Assembly: GCA_029054245.1 (NCBI GenBank)
Contig: JAIDFQ010000043.1
Coordinates: 62,001 to 126,000 of the forward strand
Direction of reading: 5' to 3'
DNA: 64,000 bases
DNA from: Lachnospiraceae bacterium
GTDB taxonomy: Bacteria > Bacillota > Clostridia > Lachnospirales > Lachnospiraceae
Shown here: piece after piece, positions 8,237 through 17,044 of the stretch
Position numbering within the stretch: the stretch's first letter is position 1
Layout of the letters: every line of letters begins with the position of its first letter
The notes under the pieces: model-generated
Seen by the model: the letters and a program-made list of their open reading frames with translations, nothing else
What the model was told of the DNA's origin: nothing
Database searches by the model: none
Made by a program: the position numbers and the translations under genes

Positions 8237-9922
8237 ATGCTTGAAAGTTTACACGTAAAGAATCTGGCGCTGATTGATGAACAGGAGGTAACCTTTGGGG
8301 AAGGGATGAACATCCTGACCGGTGAAACTGGTGCGGGTAAATCTATTATTATTGGATCGATTAATCTGGCGCTTGGAGCAAAGGCGGATAAGGACTACAT
8401 CCGTACAGGGGCAGACCATGCATTGGTGGAGCTCATTTTTTCACTGAATGAACAGCAGTGTGCGCAAGTGCGTGAAATGGATCTGCCGGTGGAGGAGGAT
8501 CATGTGCTGATTCTACAGAGGAAAATTATGGCAGGCAGAAGTATCTGCCGTGCAAACGGGGAAAGCATCAGTGCCGGTCAGCTCAAAAATCTTGCAGGAT
8601 GCCTTCTTGATCTGTATGGTCAGCATGAACATCAATCGCTTCTTAAGCCTGCCGCCTACAAAAAAATGCTGGATGACTACATCGGAGAAGAGGTGAGTCT
8701 CCTGAAAGCCCGGCTAAAAGGCAAGCTGGCGGATTACAGGAAGTGTGAAGAAGAGCTTGAAAGTCAGAATGCAGATGAAGCCGTCAGAATGCGTGAAGCA
8801 AAACTGCTGGAATTTGAAATCAATGAAATTGAGACTGCAGGATTAGATCCGGTGGAGGATGAGCAGGTGGAAAGAAAGTACCGTAAACTTGCAAACGCCA
8901 GAAGAATGAAGGAAGCCGTATATTTGGTGCACGGACTTACCGGTTATGATGAGGAAGGAAGTGCAGGACTTGCCGTTGGGCATGCGCTGCGTGAGCTTAA
9001 GCCCTTAAGTGAATATGATGCGGAAGCAGAGCCGCTCATAGAGCAACTGACTGACATTGATGATCTGCTGAATGATTTTAATCGCGCTATGGCGCAGTAC
9101 AGGGACAGTCTTGCGTTTGACGAAGAAGAATTTGCGCATCTGGAAGAGAGGCTGAATGTCTTAAATCATCTCCAAAGTAAATATGGAGAGCATATTCCAG
9201 ATATTCTAAAGGCACAGGATGAGAAACAACAAGCACTTGACAAGCTGAATCATTATGAGGAATACAGGGAGCAGCTTCGCAGAAGAATGGGCGAACAAAA
9301 AGAGGAAATTCTTCGTCTGTGCGGAAATATTTCTAAGCTTCGTCAAAGCGCGGCAGCGCCGCTCACGGAAAAGTTGAAAGAGGCGATGATTGATTTAAAT
9401 TTTCTGGATGTGGAATTTTCTATTTCCGTAACAGCGATGGAGGAATCCTTTGCTGCTGACGGGTATGATAAAGTGGAATTTCTGATATCAACCAATCCGG
9501 GCGAAGCGCCAAAACCCATGTGGCAGATAGCAAGCGGTGGGGAGCTTTCCCGTATCATGCTTGCATTTAAAACCGTTTTTGCAGATAAAGAGGGAACGGA
9601 TACGCTTGTTTTTGATGAGATTGATACCGGTATCAGCGGAAAGACAGCATGGAAAGTCTCGGAAAAGCTGGGAAGGCTTTCTAGAAACCATCAGATAATC
9701 TGTATTACCCATCTGGCTCAGATTGCCGCCATGGCAGATGCTCATTTTATGATTGAAAAAAAGGTGGTAAATGAGAGAACTGTCACAAATATCAGAAAGA
9801 TTGCTGGTGATGAGAGCCTTGGTGAATTGGCAAGGCTTTTGGGAAGTGGAAGTCTGACGCAGGCGGTTTTAGACAATGCCAGGGAGATGCAGGAAGCGGC
9901 ACGGAATGTAAAGGAGAATTAG
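8237..9922 (+). CDS. recN: DNA repair protein RecN
   Basis: 561 residues from ATG 8237, which has AAGGAGGAG at good spacing; a longer frame upstream has no such site. SMC-like layout: Walker A GETGAGKSI near residue 30, long central coiled-coil arms, and a C-terminal half with ASGGELSRIMLAFK (signature) and VFDEIDTGISG (Walker B). RecN is recruited early to double-strand breaks and acts in recombination repair. I saw no LexA box directly upstream. A terminator follows at 10011. Confidence 0.95.
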   Translation: MLESLHVKNLALIDEQEVTFGEGMNILTGETGAGKSIIIGSINLALGAKADKDYIRTGADHALVELIFSLNEQQCAQVREMDLPVEEDHVLILQRKIMAGRSICRANGESISAGQLKNLAGCLLDLYGQHEHQSLLKPAAYKKMLDDYIGEEVSLLKARLKGKLADYRKCEEELESQNADEAVRMREAKLLEFEINEIETAGLDPVEDEQVERKYRKLANARRMKEAVYLVHGLTGYDEEGSAGLAVGHALRELKPLSEYDAEAEPLIEQLTDIDDLLNDFNRAMAQYRDSLAFDEEEFAHLEERLNVLNHLQSKYGEHIPDILKAQDEKQQALDKLNHYEEYREQLRRRMGEQKEEILRLCGNISKLRQSAAAPLTEKLKEAMIDLNFLDVEFSISVTAMEESFAADGYDKVEFLISTNPGEAPKPMWQIASGGELSRIMLAFKTVFADKEGTDTLVFDEIDTGISGKTAWKVSEKLGRLSRNHQIICITHLAQIAAMADAHFMIEKKVVNERTVTNIRKIAGDESLGELARLLGSGSLTQAVLDNAREMQEAARNVKEN

Positions 9923-10010
9923 CAGTTAAAAATATTTTTTTGTCCAATAGTAACATTTGGAAGCAAAAAAATAAAATTTATAAAGTAAAATTTCAAGTTT
10001 TTCACATACT

Positions 10011-10042
10011 AAAAAAGGCATACACGCTGTATGTCTTTTTTC
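10011..10042 (+). terminator. Rho-independent terminator after recN
   Basis: GGCATAC pairs with GTATGTC around a five-base loop, with an A-run before and T6 after the stem. It separates the housekeeping operon from spoIVB, which fits spoIVB having its own sporulation promoter. The A/T flanks also make it symmetrical enough to act in both directions. Confidence 0.75.
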
Positions 10043-10071
10043 TATAATTTTAAGATAAAGGATGTGAAAAC

Positions 10072-11373
10072 TTGAACCATTTAAAGGAACCAACTCGTGG
10101 CAGGGTTGTGACTTATAGAAGATTTTTATATACCATGCTTACATTCGGCGTAATTGCCGTAATGCTGTCCATATATTATTTTATGTGGCTCAGTGTTCCA
10201 TCCACCATCATGATTAAAGCGGGGGTGGATCAGGAATTGGATTTTAAAGTACCTGCCACAGGCGAGTTATATAAGGAAGCTGTTGAGGTGAGTGGCGGAA
10301 CAAATGCCAGTACAGACAATAGCAGCATATACATTGACTTAGGACGCCATATCACGGTCAAAGCAAATCAGGTCGATCAATATAAACTCCAGCTTAAGAT
10401 TTTCGGTATCATACCTTTAAAGGAAGTCGATGTAGAGGTCATACAGGATATCCGCTTAAAGCCGGCAGGAATACCGATCGGGATTTATGTAAAGACCCAG
10501 GGCGTCTTAATTGTGGGAATCGGCGAATTTGAGGGAGAAGACGGACAGACAGTAAATCCGGCAAAATATGTTTTCCAGGTGGGAGACTATATATTGGAGA
10601 TCAATGATGAGGAGATTAACGAAAAGAAGGAATTGGTTGATAAAATCAGCCATTGCGAGGGGCAGGAACTGGTCTTTAAGATTCAAAGAGGAGATATGCT
10701 GCTTGATGTAAAAGCACGCCCGCTGCCCAACCAGAACGGAGAATATAAAATGGGGATATGGGTCAGGGACAATGCGCAGGGTGTTGGCACGATGACTTAT
10801 ATAGATGAAAATGGCTGTTTTGGCGCGCTGGGGCATGGCATCAATGATGTTGATACCAGTACCTTGATGACGCTGTCCACGGGTACCCTTTATCATACCG
10901 AAATCATAGGCATTACCAAGGGAACGACAGGTTCACCGGGAGAATTGACCGGATTTATCGAATATGATGACAAAAATATCATGGGTTCTATAACAGATAA
11001 TACACCCAAAGGCATTTTTGGCATCTGTACACCGGAAACAATGATGGATGCAACTTATGATTATCTTTCGCTGGGATTAAAGCAGGAAATCAAAAAAGGA
11101 CCTGCACAGATCATCTGCTCTCTGGGAAACGGGACACAAATATATGATGTAGAGATTACAGATATCAACTTGGAAAATGATAATATAAACAGGGGTATCG
11201 TTTTAGAAATTACAGATCCGGAACTTCTTTCAACGACAGGTGGAATCGTGCAGGGGATGAGCGGAAGCCCCATTATCCAAAACAATAAACTGGTGGGTGC
11301 CGTCACCCACGTCCTTGTTCAGGAACCAACCAAAGGATATGGGATATTTATTGAAAACATGCTTATGCACTGA
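10072..11373 (+). CDS. spoIVB: SpoIVB serine peptidase (stage IV sporulation)
   Basis: 433 residues with an N-terminal membrane anchor (about 15-40), a PDZ-like domain (about 145-220; GDYILEINDEEI) and an S55 peptidase domain containing GHGI, SPGELTGFI and GMSGSP at about 395-400, which carries the nucleophilic serine. In Bacillus SpoIVB is made in the forespore and cleaves SpoIVFA, releasing sigma-K processing by SpoIVFB. Start is TTG 10072 with AAAGGAT upstream; no ATG fits. In most spore formers spo0A follows directly; here a terminator and a sugar locus follow instead. Confidence 0.93.
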   Translation: MNHLKEPTRGRVVTYRRFLYTMLTFGVIAVMLSIYYFMWLSVPSTIMIKAGVDQELDFKVPATGELYKEAVEVSGGTNASTDNSSIYIDLGRHITVKANQVDQYKLQLKIFGIIPLKEVDVEVIQDIRLKPAGIPIGIYVKTQGVLIVGIGEFEGEDGQTVNPAKYVFQVGDYILEINDEEINEKKELVDKISHCEGQELVFKIQRGDMLLDVKARPLPNQNGEYKMGIWVRDNAQGVGTMTYIDENGCFGALGHGINDVDTSTLMTLSTGTLYHTEIIGITKGTTGSPGELTGFIEYDDKNIMGSITDNTPKGIFGICTPETMMDATYDYLSLGLKQEIKKGPAQIICSLGNGTQIYDVEITDINLENDNINRGIVLEITDPELLSTTGGIVQGMSGSPIIQNNKLVGAVTHVLVQEPTKGYGIFIENMLMH

Positions 11374-11393
11374 GCGCTTGGAGCGATGGAAGG

Positions 11394-11432
11394 TATCCAC
11401 CTGTCTGCCTATACAGACGGGTGGATATTTTT
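11394..11432 (+). terminator. Terminator after spoIVB
   Basis: A 14-pair stem (TATCCACC..GTCTG with CAGAC..GGTGGATA, one G-T pair) and a six-base loop, followed by T5. It isolates spoIVB from the downstream lipoprotein gene. Confidence 0.85.
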
Positions 11433-11473
11433 ATCAACTGTCACATTTAATGTACTAAAATAAATACAAAACC

Positions 11474-11502
11474 TTGACAATCGGCAAAAAAAATGGTAAA
11501 TT
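11474..11502 (+). promoter_or_regulatory. Promoter of the maltodextrin-locus lipoprotein gene
   Basis: TTGACA at 11474-11479, a 17-base spacer and TAAATT at 11497-11502. It is followed by a LacI-type operator starting 5 bases after the -10 box, so repression by steric blocking is plausible. Distance to the lipoprotein ATG is about 100 bases, giving a leader with a hairpin and a second operator. Confidence 0.7.
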
Positions 11503-11506
11503 TAAA

Positions 11507-11524
11507 TTGTTTAAACGGTTAAGC
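11507..11524 (+). promoter_or_regulatory. LacI-family operator O1
   Basis: TTGTTTAAACGGTTAAGC has a TTAA(A)CGGTTAA core, an almost symmetrical 12-mer with the central CG step bound by LacI-family proteins. A near-identical site lies at 11565-11580. The obvious candidate regulator is the LacI-type protein at 12895-13692. Confidence 0.65.
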
Positions 11525-11557
11525 AAATCAAACACAAGAGATGATTTGCTTCCTTTT
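11521..11557 (+). promoter_or_regulatory. Terminator-like leader hairpin between the two operators
   Basis: AAGCAAATCA (11521-11530) pairs perfectly with TGATTTGCTT (11542-11551) across an 11-base loop, followed by CCTTTTT. It sits in the leader of the lipoprotein gene, downstream of its promoter, so it could attenuate transcription. The stem's first bases overlap the end of operator O1. Confidence 0.5.
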
Positions 11558-11564
11558 TACCAAT

Positions 11565-11580
11565 TTGTTTAAGCGGTTAA
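11565..11580 (+). promoter_or_regulatory. LacI-family operator O2
   Basis: TTGTTTAAGCGGTTAA matches O1 at 15 of 16 positions and lies 58 bases from it, close to 5.5 helical turns. It is about 25 bases before the lipoprotein start. Two sites could support looping or roadblock repression. Confidence 0.6.
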
Positions 11581-11604
11581 ATAAAAGAGAAAGGAAGGCA
11601 AAAA

Positions 11605-12780
11605 ATGAAAAAGAGATTAATGACAGTAAGTATGTTGGCAGCAGCAGCCATCGGATTAGCTGCATGCGGATCAGGGGGCGGTGCGCAGGAAAGTGGCCAA
11701 AGTACAGAGGCAGAAGCAACACAGGAAATAAGCGAAGAAGCCACGGAGGAAGAGACGCAGGCACATGCAGTGACCTTTTACGATTCTGACGGAACAACAG
11801 TATTACAGACTGTGGAGGTAGTAGACGGCGCATTATTGGAAGCGTATGTTCCCGAAAAGGAGGGGTATACCTTTGCTGGATGGTTTGCAACCCCTCAGAT
11901 GAGCCACCGCTTTGATTTTGCGGCAGCCATTACCCAGGACACTTCTGTATTTGCCGGGTTTGTATCTTACGTGGAAGATACCAGGACTTTTGCGATTCTA
12001 GGAAGTGGAAAGAGCCCTGTGCTTATGGAATCCAGCTGGGGAAGTGTGATTGGGGATGCACAGACTATGCAGAAGGAAGAAAATGCTGAGGCAAATATTT
12101 ATACCATCACGCTGGATTTGGAAGAAGGAGATGAATTCCAGCTGGCAATGAACAGTGCATGGGAAAATCAAAGAGGTTACGGTTACTTAAGCACCATTAC
12201 ACAGGATGGGGTGGAATACTTTGCTAACTCAGGCGGACTTGGAGATACAGGCGTAAAGAGAGCGAACATTAAAGTAAAGGTTCCTGGAAATTATACGATT
12301 ACGCTTACCACCTATCCGGGTGAAGATACTTATGACACCCAGTCAAGCGGTTATTCAGAGGATAATAAGGAAAACTTTAACATCAATCCCTATGACAGCA
12401 TCACATGGGTCTATAATGGAGAATCAGAGACAAGCGGAGTAGAAACACAGACTGATTATTATATTAAAGGTGCAAAGATCACCGATTGGAAGGATGTTTA
12501 CTCTGATGAAACAAAGTTTACGGAGGAGAATGGCATTTATACGCTGACAATTGCACTTGAAGAAGGCGATGAATTTATGTTTACGTCTTTGATCACAGCG
12601 CAGGATGTGGAAAGTGTGGGAAATGAATATATCCGTTATACGAACATCGCGGAAGATGATACGGAAAGTTTATCTTATGTAACGGGTACAGAGAGTGCAA
12701 ATCTGGTTGCAGGAGCAGGAGGAAGTTATACCTTTACTTATGATCCGTCCACCCAGGTACTCACAGTTGCATTTGAATAG
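11605..12780 (+). CDS. Lipoprotein with InlB-type repeat and probable carbohydrate-binding modules
   Basis: 391 residues. A lipoprotein signal peptide ends in GLAACGSGGG (Cys about residue 21), then a Ser/Glu-rich linker. About residues 55-110 match a Listeria-Bacteroides (InlB) repeat: VTFYDSDGTTVLQTVEV...EGYTFAGWF. Two similar beta-rich segments follow (about 125-255 and 285-391), each with a 'YTITLDLEEGDEFQL'/'YTLTIALEEGDEFMF' strand pair, suggesting duplicated carbohydrate-binding modules. In a locus with a GH13 enzyme and a sugar importer, a surface role in starch or maltodextrin capture is likely, but this is inferred from context. Expression probably depends on O1/O2 and the leader hairpin. 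Confidence 0.7.
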   Translation: MKKRLMTVSMLAAAAIGLAACGSGGGAQESGQSTEAEATQEISEEATEEETQAHAVTFYDSDGTTVLQTVEVVDGALLEAYVPEKEGYTFAGWFATPQMSHRFDFAAAITQDTSVFAGFVSYVEDTRTFAILGSGKSPVLMESSWGSVIGDAQTMQKEENAEANIYTITLDLEEGDEFQLAMNSAWENQRGYGYLSTITQDGVEYFANSGGLGDTGVKRANIKVKVPGNYTITLTTYPGEDTYDTQSSGYSEDNKENFNINPYDSITWVYNGESETSGVETQTDYYIKGAKITDWKDVYSDETKFTEENGIYTLTIALEEGDEFMFTSLITAQDVESVGNEYIRYTNIAEDDTESLSYVTGTESANLVAGAGGSYTFTYDPSTQVLTVAFE

Positions 12781-12788
12781 AATTATTT

Positions 12789-12850
12789 ACCGCTCTTAAG
12801 GTTTTCGCAGTAACTGCTTGAACGAAGCAGTTACGCTTCTTAAGAGCGGT
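12789..12850 (+). terminator. Nested double hairpin between convergent genes
   Basis: An outer 12-bp stem (ACCGCTCTTAAG at 12789-12800 with its complement at 12839-12850) encloses an inner 10-bp stem (GTAACTGCTT at 12810-12819 with AAGCAGTTAC at 12825-12834). It lies between the lipoprotein gene (+) and the LacI gene (-), so a bidirectional terminator is the simplest reading, although no T-tract of more than a few bases follows. The inner palindrome begins GTAAC, like the small hairpin elements at 44.96 and 47.6 kb. Confidence 0.6.
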
Positions 12851-12894
12851 GTTATTAAACATAAAGATGTCCCGCGAAGCGCATCATACGCTGT

Positions 12895-13692
12895 CTACAC
12901 AAAAATGTGATGCTGGTCGATCAGCGTTCTTTGGATTGCGTTTTCGATGCATTGCAGTACGATCTTGGCTTTTGCTTCTGATAGGGAAGGGATGAAACAG
13001 ACCTTGTTCTGCTCCATTAATAGAGTGTTCAATGTGGATTCCGTGACTAAGAGGTTCTGCCCGGACAGATGGCGAAGGTCATCGAAGCTATTGATAAAAA
13101 GGGTGTCGGCAAACATGCTTTTAAGAAAATCTTCTTTTTCCCTATTATCGGTTTGAAGCAGTACATACCGATAAGGTTCGCCGTGAAAAAAGCGCAGGGC
13201 TTTTTCTGAAAGCAGTTTGTAATCCGTATTAATTTGAAAGAAAAGCGGGTCATCGATCATACAGTCCAGCGCGATAAGTGGGATAAAGTTATTATCGCCA
13301 AGCTGGCGGAAACATGCAGAGGATACGTCATAACAGATAATGGCATCTGCCTGTTCACATTTTTCATTGTAATCATGCTCTAAATAAATAAGACTAAAAT
13401 TTTTCTTATGAAGAAATTGTGATAAAAACTGAATGGTATTCAAAAGCTCCGCCTTTTTTAAGATGGAGCAGGCAGGAGATGAAAAGACGGCAAGAAGGTT
13501 CTTACGATTTGTGGCAAGTGCCTTAGCTGCCTGATTGGGCGTGTAATTCAACAGATTGATGACTTGTAATACCTTTTTGCGGGTTGCATCGCTGATGCGA
13601 AGATCCGTTCTTTGGTTGACCACATAAGAAACGGTAGCAACGGAGACACCGGCTTCGCGCGCAACATCTTTAATCGTAACCTTCCGGTCCAT
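12895..13692 (-). CDS. LacI-family transcriptional regulator, short sensor domain
   Basis: 265 residues from the ATG whose ribosome site AAAGGAGG is six bases away. The N-terminal HTH and hinge are intact (TIKDVAREAGVSVATVSYVVN, then NYTPNQAAKALAT). The rest is only about 200 residues, where LacI-type sensor domains usually have about 270, and the sugar-binding motifs are not obvious, so the sensor is shortened or highly diverged. It is flanked by the lipoprotein and GH13 genes, and operator-like sites lie before the lipoprotein gene. Probably controls the maltodextrin locus; effector unknown. Confidence 0.85.
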   Translation of the reverse strand: MDRKVTIKDVAREAGVSVATVSYVVNQRTDLRISDATRKKVLQVINLLNYTPNQAAKALATNRKNLLAVFSSPACSILKKAELLNTIQFLSQFLHKKNFSLIYLEHDYNEKCEQADAIICYDVSSACFRQLGDNNFIPLIALDCMIDDPLFFQINTDYKLLSEKALRFFHGEPYRYVLLQTDNREKEDFLKSMFADTLFINSFDDLRHLSGQNLLVTESTLNTLLMEQNKVCFIPSLSEAKAKIVLQCIENAIQRTLIDQHHIFV

Positions 13693-13724
13693 AATCATCC
13701 TCCTTTAAAAAGCATTTATCCATT

Positions 13725-13753
13725 ATTATTCAGAATTTTAAATAATTTGTCAA
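13725..13753 (-). promoter_or_regulatory. Promoter of the LacI-type regulator
   Basis: On the minus strand TTGACA (13748-13753) is followed by a 17-base spacer and AATAAT (13725-13730). The first codon is about 33 bases downstream. It lies in the gap shared with the GH13 gene, for which I see no equally good plus-strand promoter. Confidence 0.65.
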
Positions 13754-13783
13754 CAGTAAACTAGAGATTTGAAAGGAAATAAA

Positions 13784-15493
13784 ATGAATCAACACGCAAT
13801 TTTACATATACCGGATTCACGATATTGTTTTGCCTGCACAGACAAAGAACTGATTTTACGCCTGCGTATGGCAAGGGAGGACGAAGAGGCGTTAGTTTCC
13901 CTGATCTATGCCTGCAAATATGACTTTTCGATTAAACGCAGACAGGAAAAAATGAAAATATGTTACAGTGACCGACTGTATCACTATTATGAAATCAGAC
14001 TGCAGCTTGAAGATGTGCGCTTGGCATATATTTTCCAGATTGAGGAGAAGGGAAACATTTATTTCTACAGTGAAGACGGAATCACAAAGACTTACAACTT
14101 TGAAGAAGGATTTTACAATTTTTTCCAGATGCCCTATATCAACACGAATGATGTCATGGATGTGGTGGAATGGATGCGGAGCGCTGTCTTTTACCAGATT
14201 TTTGTGGATCGCTTTTATCAGGGGGATTGTGAAAAAGATACAGAGTATATTACAATGCAGTGGGGGGATATTCCTACTCCTAAAAGCTTTGCAGGGGGAG
14301 ACATAAAAGGTATCATCCAAAAGCTGGATTATATAAAAGGTCTTGGCGTCAATGCAATTTATTTAACACCAATCTTTGAATCGATATCAAACCATAAATA
14401 CGATATCAGTGATTACAAAAAGGTAGATCCCCAGTTTGGGACAATGGAAGATGTAAAGGAACTGGTCTTAAAGGCGCATCAAAAAGGAATCCGTATTGTT
14501 TTAGATGCCGTATTCAACCACTGCAGCATGAAAATGGCGGAATTTCAAGACGTGCGCAAAAAAGGAAAAAAGTCTGCGTATTATAACTGGTTTATCATAG
14601 ACGGAGAATTTCCCGAACCGGATAAAATGAATTATGAATGCTTTGCCGCGTGCAGTTATATGCCTAAGCTCAACACAGCAGATAAAGGGGTGCAGGACTT
14701 CTTGATCGATATCGCCTTGTATTGGATCAGGGAGGCAGACATTGACGGATGGAGGCTGGATGTGTCAGATGAGGTATCACACGAATTCTGGAGGCGGTTT
14801 CGGCGTGAAGTCAAGGCAGAAAAAGGAGACTGCGTCATTATTGGTGAGAACTGGCACGATGCTTATCCCTATCTGATGGGAGAACAGTATGACAGCATCA
14901 TGAATTACTCTTTTACGAAAGCATGTCTTGACTACTTTGCAAGAGAAAAGTTCTCGGCAAAAGAGATGGCGGAGAAGCTAAACGGCAATCTGATGCGCAA
15001 CACAGAGCAGGTCAATTTCATGATGATGAACCTTTTGGATTCTCATGACACCCATCGATTTTTTTCAGAGGTTTCTAAAAACAAAGATAAGCTGCTTGCC
15101 GCGCTGGCGCTGGAAATCACTTTCCCTGGGGCTCCATGCATTTATTACGGAACGGAGATCTGTATGGAAGGAGGATATGATCCGGATTCGCGCAGATGCT
15201 TTGATTGGGAAGAAGCTGGCTGGGACAGGGACGTCATGGAAACACTGAAAGAACTGACTGCACTTCGGGAAGATTCAGTTCTGCAATATGGAAGGGTGCA
15301 TATTGGGGAAGAGGACGGGATGCTGTGCGTGGAAAGAAGCTGGCAGAAGCGTAAGATAACACTTATGATCAATCTGTCAAAGAAAGAAAAGCAGATACAG
15401 TTTTCAGAAAGCCATAGGGTGCTGAGCAGTCATCTATATGAAAAGAATTTGCAGAATAATGGGTTCGTGGTGGCGGCGTATGAAGAGGCATAA
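13784..15493 (+). CDS. GH13 alpha-glucan hydrolase (neopullulanase/cyclomaltodextrinase-like)
   Basis: 570 residues from ATG 13784, which has GAAAGGA upstream. An N-terminal beta domain (about 1-120) precedes a GH13 barrel beginning AVFYQIFVDRFYQGD. Conserved regions: DAVFNH, GWRLDVSDE with the nucleophile Asp326, IIGENWHD with the acid Glu355, and LLDSHDTHR with Asp422. No signal peptide is visible, so it is probably cytoplasmic and acts on imported maltodextrins. The N-terminal domain and SNHKYDISDY motif fit the neopullulanase/cyclomaltodextrinase group rather than secreted alpha-amylase; exact specificity is not settled. Upstream of the importer genes in the same direction. Confidence 0.88.
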   Translation: MNQHAILHIPDSRYCFACTDKELILRLRMAREDEEALVSLIYACKYDFSIKRRQEKMKICYSDRLYHYYEIRLQLEDVRLAYIFQIEEKGNIYFYSEDGITKTYNFEEGFYNFFQMPYINTNDVMDVVEWMRSAVFYQIFVDRFYQGDCEKDTEYITMQWGDIPTPKSFAGGDIKGIIQKLDYIKGLGVNAIYLTPIFESISNHKYDISDYKKVDPQFGTMEDVKELVLKAHQKGIRIVLDAVFNHCSMKMAEFQDVRKKGKKSAYYNWFIIDGEFPEPDKMNYECFAACSYMPKLNTADKGVQDFLIDIALYWIREADIDGWRLDVSDEVSHEFWRRFRREVKAEKGDCVIIGENWHDAYPYLMGEQYDSIMNYSFTKACLDYFAREKFSAKEMAEKLNGNLMRNTEQVNFMMMNLLDSHDTHRFFSEVSKNKDKLLAALALEITFPGAPCIYYGTEICMEGGYDPDSRRCFDWEEAGWDRDVMETLKELTALREDSVLQYGRVHIGEEDGMLCVERSWQKRKITLMINLSKKEKQIQFSESHRVLSSHLYEKNLQNNGFVVAAYEEA

Positions 15494-15500
15494 GGCATAA

Positions 15501-15523
15501 GAAGCGCCTTTACAAAACGCTTC
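15501..15523 (+). other. Intercistronic hairpin
   Basis: GAAGCG (15501-15506) pairs with CGCTTC (15518-15523) between the GH13 and binding-protein genes. No T-tract follows. Such hairpins can protect the downstream mRNA and raise binding-protein expression over the upstream enzyme; that role is inferred. Confidence 0.35.
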
Positions 15524-15537
15524 GGAATGGAGGAAAA

Positions 15538-17016
15538 ATGAAGAAGAAAAGCATTGCATTATTAATGGCGGCATGCTTATGTGCCGGAATGTTTACAGGA
15601 TGCGGTAAGGATACGGAAGGCGCACAGGCCGCACCGGATGCGCAGGAAAAAGAGCAGACAAGTGTTGTCAGCACCGTATTTAGCGGTGAACTGGAACATG
15701 ATGTGACGATTCAGGTCCTGGAAAACGATACTGCCGTTTCTAAGGGGTATTTTGCCGAACTGATTGAGGCTTTTAACGAGGAATATGCAGAATACGGCAT
15801 AGTAGCAGTGGATGCCAATATGAACCAGTATCTGGACCTTGCCAACGACGGACCTTATGGGTATGGACCGGACGTTCTCTATCAGGCGAATGATATTATC
15901 ATGCAGTACGCGGAAGGAAAACATATTTACCCACTTCCGGTAGAAAAGATGGAATGTTTTGACCAGATTCCAGAAACCGCATGGGCGGCATACCGGATTA
16001 ATCTTGGCGGAACGGCATATACCTGCGGTGTTCCGGTCAATGTGCAGGCGCCTATGCTGTATTACCGGAAGGATCTCCTGCCGGAAGATTGGGAGCAGGT
16101 GTGGGATGAAAATGGAAATAAAATCCCAGATATGGCTGAAAACTGGAATGCCATGTATGCTTTTTCTGTCAGCCGTCATCAAGAAGACGGCAGCAGATAC
16201 GGTTACATGAAGTCTTTGTATGATGTTTATTTTTCCAGTGGATTTTTATTTTCTTACGGGGGCTATGTCTTTGGGAATAACAACACCGATCCGTCTGACA
16301 TTGGATTTTCAGCAGGAGAAGCAGAAAAAGGGGCATGGGTATTAAGTCAGCTTGCCAGTACAATGAATGAGGAGTGCATTGACGATTCTATCACCACCAA
16401 TGCCTATAGTAAATTGGCGGACGGCACTTACTTTGCAACGATCACGACGCCGGATATGTATTCCACGTTTTTGAGTGAGATGGCATTGGTGTATGAAGAA
16501 GAGGGACTTTCAAAAGAAGAGGCAAGCGCAAAGGCAGAAGAAAATCTGGTTATGACCACATTGCCTGCATTGCCGGAAAGCGGAGATTTGACAGACGAAA
16601 ACGCAGCCTTTTTTGATGCAAAGTCCATGGGCGGAATCAATGGATATGCCATCAGTGCTTACACAAAACATCCCAATGCCTGTCTGGCGTTCGTAGAATT
16701 CGCTACCAGTTATGATAGGATGGTGAGAAGAAGCGAGCTATTAGGGGTTGCCCCGGCAAGGAATGATGCCGCAGATACGGCAGGAGGCACTTCACAGCTT
16801 TTATACGATAATCTGGAAGCTGGGAATATTGTGCTGATGCCGTCCATCAAGGAAGTAAGTCAGATCTGGACACCAGGAGAGACCTTCTTTACAGACCTTG
16901 CAAAGGATGCCTTCAGAACGGAAGGAGAGAAAAAATACACAGATTTAGATGCCATGAAGAAAGGTCTTGAAGCGGTGGACCAGCAGATCTATGATGCTAT
17001 TTTTACGTTGAAGTAG
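15538..17016 (+). CDS. ABC transporter sugar-binding lipoprotein (maltodextrin type)
   Basis: 492 residues. Lipoprotein signal peptide ending GMFTGCGKD (Cys about residue 22). The body follows the family 1 solute-binding fold: DVLYQANDIIMQYAEG..., APMLYYRKDLLPE, GGINGYAISAYTKHPNACLAFVEFA, LGVAPARNDAA. It is followed by two MalF/MalG-type permeases, so it probably captures malto-oligosaccharides at the membrane surface. It is longer than Escherichia MalE, with inserts around residues 205-235. GAAUGGAGG-type ribosome site at good spacing. Confidence 0.88.
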   Translation: MKKKSIALLMAACLCAGMFTGCGKDTEGAQAAPDAQEKEQTSVVSTVFSGELEHDVTIQVLENDTAVSKGYFAELIEAFNEEYAEYGIVAVDANMNQYLDLANDGPYGYGPDVLYQANDIIMQYAEGKHIYPLPVEKMECFDQIPETAWAAYRINLGGTAYTCGVPVNVQAPMLYYRKDLLPEDWEQVWDENGNKIPDMAENWNAMYAFSVSRHQEDGSRYGYMKSLYDVYFSSGFLFSYGGYVFGNNNTDPSDIGFSAGEAEKGAWVLSQLASTMNEECIDDSITTNAYSKLADGTYFATITTPDMYSTFLSEMALVYEEEGLSKEEASAKAEENLVMTTLPALPESGDLTDENAAFFDAKSMGGINGYAISAYTKHPNACLAFVEFATSYDRMVRRSELLGVAPARNDAADTAGGTSQLLYDNLEAGNIVLMPSIKEVSQIWTPGETFFTDLAKDAFRTEGEKKYTDLDAMKKGLEAVDQQIYDAIFTLK

Positions 17017-17044
17017 ATAAATCGCGGGGAAGGAGCAGGAGAGG

